A stretch of 44,231 bases of DNA, from assembly GCA_937958695.1 (NCBI GenBank), contig CALGNK010000008.1:1-44231 (forward strand). Reading direction: 5' to 3'. This document shows, piece after piece, positions 42,600-44,231 of this stretch (position 1 is the stretch's first letter; each line of letters begins with the position of its first letter). Below the pieces are notes generated by a model, which did not search any database, was not told the origin of the DNA, and was given only the letters and a program-made list of their open reading frames with translations. The position numbers were made by a program, and so were the translations under genes. The stretch comes from an uncultured bacterium. GTDB lineage: Bacteria; DUMJ01.

Positions 42600-42608
42600 T
42601 GTTATAAT
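42600..42608 (+). promoter_or_regulatory. Extended -10 promoter of the MEDS-PAS gene
   Basis: TGTTATAAT (TATAAT 42603-42608), 47 bases before the ATG at 42656, which has GGGAGGAAG as SD. Confidence 0.55.
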
Positions 42609-42655
42609 AATTAAAACGTTCAAAGGATTACTGAAATTAATGTTGGGAGGAAGTT

Positions 42656-44231
42656 ATGGATATATTGAAAGACTTAAAATATGGCAGTCATGTAATCTGG
42701 ATCTATCAGAGTAATAATGAATATGAAAGTATTCTATTAGAGTTAGTAACTGGAGGATTGTCTAAAGGTGAACGGATTATTTTTATTGGCCCAGATAAAG
42801 AAGTGTCTAGATTTAATAGGATTATAGGTGATCTAAGTAGGAATGAAATGGTTTTTCCTATATCTACTGAGGATATCGATTCTTTTTTAGACGAAACTTC
42901 AGAAACCTCTTTTGATTCTTGGTACAATAGGATTATAAATACCGCATATATAACTGAAGATAAATCTATAAAGGAGATCCTTGCAACGTCCGCAAAGATT
43001 AACAGGCTTTGTACAGGAAATACTATCTGGATATGTGCATACAATAAGAATAATCTTTCTCCTATACATCTTTTACATCTAGTTCAAGCCCATCCCTATC
43101 TAATGGTAAAAAATAAAATATTTAATAATTTCATATATATCCCTCAAGAGAGGATCATCAACGGTACTACAGATACAATCTTAGATCTTATTATTGGCCT
43201 TTTTGAAAGAGAAAAGGCTCGTTCCTTAGAATTACAAAATACTCTATTGCTCTATAGGTCTCTATTTGAGGCTACAGGGACAGCCACCGTTATTATAGAA
43301 GATAATACGATAGTATCTGTGAATGATGCTTTTGAATTTTTAACAGGTTTTACTAAAGAAGAAGTAGAAGGTAAGAAAGAATGGATGGAGTTTATTCCCC
43401 TTCAGGAAGATTTAGAGAGGATGTTAAGATATAGGGAATTGAGGCTTAAGGACCCAACCCTTGTTCCTAAAACTTATGAGACACACATAAGGGATAAATA
43501 TGGGAATATAAAAGATATAATGTTAACGGTAAATACAATTCCAGGGACTAGAAAATTTGTTGCATCCCTATCTGATATAACCGAATTAAAGAAGATAAAT
43601 AAGGCTTTAAGGATACTTTCACTTGCAAATCAAGAATTAATAAAAGCAGAGAGTGAAGAGGAACTCTTAAAACATATTGCTGAAATACTTCAAGTTTATG
43701 GAGATTACAAGGATATTAGGATTGAGGCAGATAAAGAGCTTGGAAGGGTTAATATAATAGTCAATAGAGAAATGTCTCAGGATGAAAGAGATATCTTGAA
43801 CGAACTTTTAAAGGATATAAGGTATGGAATTGATGCGCTAAGGACAAGGTCTCAGTTAGAATATAGCGAAGAGAGATATAAGACCATATTTGAGAATATT
43901 CCCGTTCCTCTACTGGAGATAGATTTATCCAGTTCTGTACTATATCTAAAAGAGCTAATAGCTTCAGGTATAAAAGATATTGAAAATTATCTTAAAACAC
44001 ATAGGGAAGAATTAGATAAGATTTTAGCTTTGACTAGGATTTTAGATATAAATAAGGCAGGATTAAAATTATTTAACATACAATCTAAAGAAGGGCTAAA
44101 CGATATAAGGGAGATTGCTAAAGGTTCGATTGAAGATGTCTGTATTGGTATTTTGAAGAATATCTTTAATGGTGTCTATGAAGGAGAGTTCACAGAGATA
44201 AGATGTAATAAAGGTGAAAATGAGAAATATC
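42656..44231 (+). CDS. MEDS-PAS sensor protein, truncated by window end
   Basis: The frame is open from ATG 42656 to the last base (525 codons) with no stop. Residues about 8-185 match the MEDS/DcmR sensory domain ('YGSHVIWIYQSNNEYESILL', 'GERIIFIGPDKE'). A PAS domain follows at about 200-320 ('SLFEATGTATVIIEDNTIVS', 'FLTGFTKEEVEGK', 'ASLSDITELKK'). A helical or degenerate GAF-like segment comes next, then a second PAS ('YSEERYKTIFENIPVPLLEI', from about residue 402). The output domain is beyond the window; a histidine kinase is most usual for this architecture. Confidence 0.85.
   Translation, partial: MDILKDLKYGSHVIWIYQSNNEYESILLELVTGGLSKGERIIFIGPDKEVSRFNRIIGDLSRNEMVFPISTEDIDSFLDETSETSFDSWYNRIINTAYITEDKSIKEILATSAKINRLCTGNTIWICAYNKNNLSPIHLLHLVQAHPYLMVKNKIFNNFIYIPQERIINGTTDTILDLIIGLFEREKARSLELQNTLLLYRSLFEATGTATVIIEDNTIVSVNDAFEFLTGFTKEEVEGKKEWMEFIPLQEDLERMLRYRELRLKDPTLVPKTYETHIRDKYGNIKDIMLTVNTIPGTRKFVASLSDITELKKINKALRILSLANQELIKAESEEELLKHIAEILQVYGDYKDIRIEADKELGRVNIIVNREMSQDERDILNELLKDIRYGIDALRTRSQLEYSEERYKTIFENIPVPLLEIDLSSSVLYLKELIASGIKDIENYLKTHREELDKILALTRILDINKAGLKLFNIQSKEGLNDIREIAKGSIEDVCIGILKNIFNGVYEGEFTEIRCNKGENEKY

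Noticed and set aside
1-44231. CRISPR array, prophage or insertion sequence
   Set aside because: No regularly spaced repeats, integrase, transposase or phage structural genes are visible; the only dispersed repeat has two copies.

Overview
The window is AT-rich bacterial chromosome. It uses Ile ATA and Arg AGA/AGG codons heavily, and its genes are packed tightly with many 4-14 base overlaps. That codon bias is typical of thermophiles. The gene order spoVG-(tRNA-Gln)-glmU-prs-rplY-pth-mfd-mazG, and secD-secF-lapA-recJ-apt-rel-dtd, matches Bacillota and neighbouring lineages. Nothing in the window is specific to sporulation except spoVG, which also occurs outside spore formers. I cannot name the organism; a thermophilic Bacillota-, Synergistota- or Atribacterota-like lineage fits.

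Layout. 1-2000: a NifX/NifB-type small protein (-), a stand-alone class II purE (+) and a first MNT/HEPN (mntA-hepT type) toxin-antitoxin pair. 2040-5870: a 6S RNA gene with a consensus promoter, followed by a Cys-containing small protein, an RseC-like protein, a membrane-anchored double zinc ribbon, rarA and rho. 5880-8070: a polar amino acid ABC transporter. 8080-16690: secD, secF, lapA, recJ, apt, rel, dtd, an MtaA/CmuA-like URO-D family gene and a small unknown. 16890-17690: promoter, FMN riboswitch and ribU. On the minus strand, 17770-27840 holds a ParB-like/DUF4032-like gene, a D-aminoacylase and the long spoVG-to-mazG operon with tRNA-Gln. 27870-33740 (+) holds bacteriohemerythrin, an ACR3/BASS-type transporter with an alpha/beta hydrolase, a Gfo/Idh/MocA dehydrogenase and a FIST-GGDEF protein. 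33740-36480 (-) is a two-gene DUF4038 glycosidase-like/URO-D-like operon. 37400-39055 (-) is a fluoride riboswitch operon (zinc ribbon-HEAT protein plus a C-terminally damaged MFS transporter). Next come a polysaccharide deacetylase (-), a second MNT/HEPN pair between two near-identical 45-base repeats, a structured leader RNA with its own promoter and terminator in front of a broken ADP-ribosylglycohydrolase gene, and the start of a MEDS-PAS sensor protein running off the window end.

Main points of interest. (1) Two well-conserved genes, rel and D-aminoacylase, have no ATG/GTG/TTG where the family begins. Both have an ATT codon there, followed by TTA GAx, suggesting AUU initiation. (2) A fluoride riboswitch controls genes not usually named as fluoride genes. 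(3) A roughly 200-nt structured RNA with promoter and terminator looks like a cis-regulatory RNA I cannot assign to a known class, and part of it is duplicated upstream of the toxin-antitoxin pair. (4) Several genes appear to be leaderless, with TATAAT 6-9 bases before the ATG. (5) Three places show gene decay.
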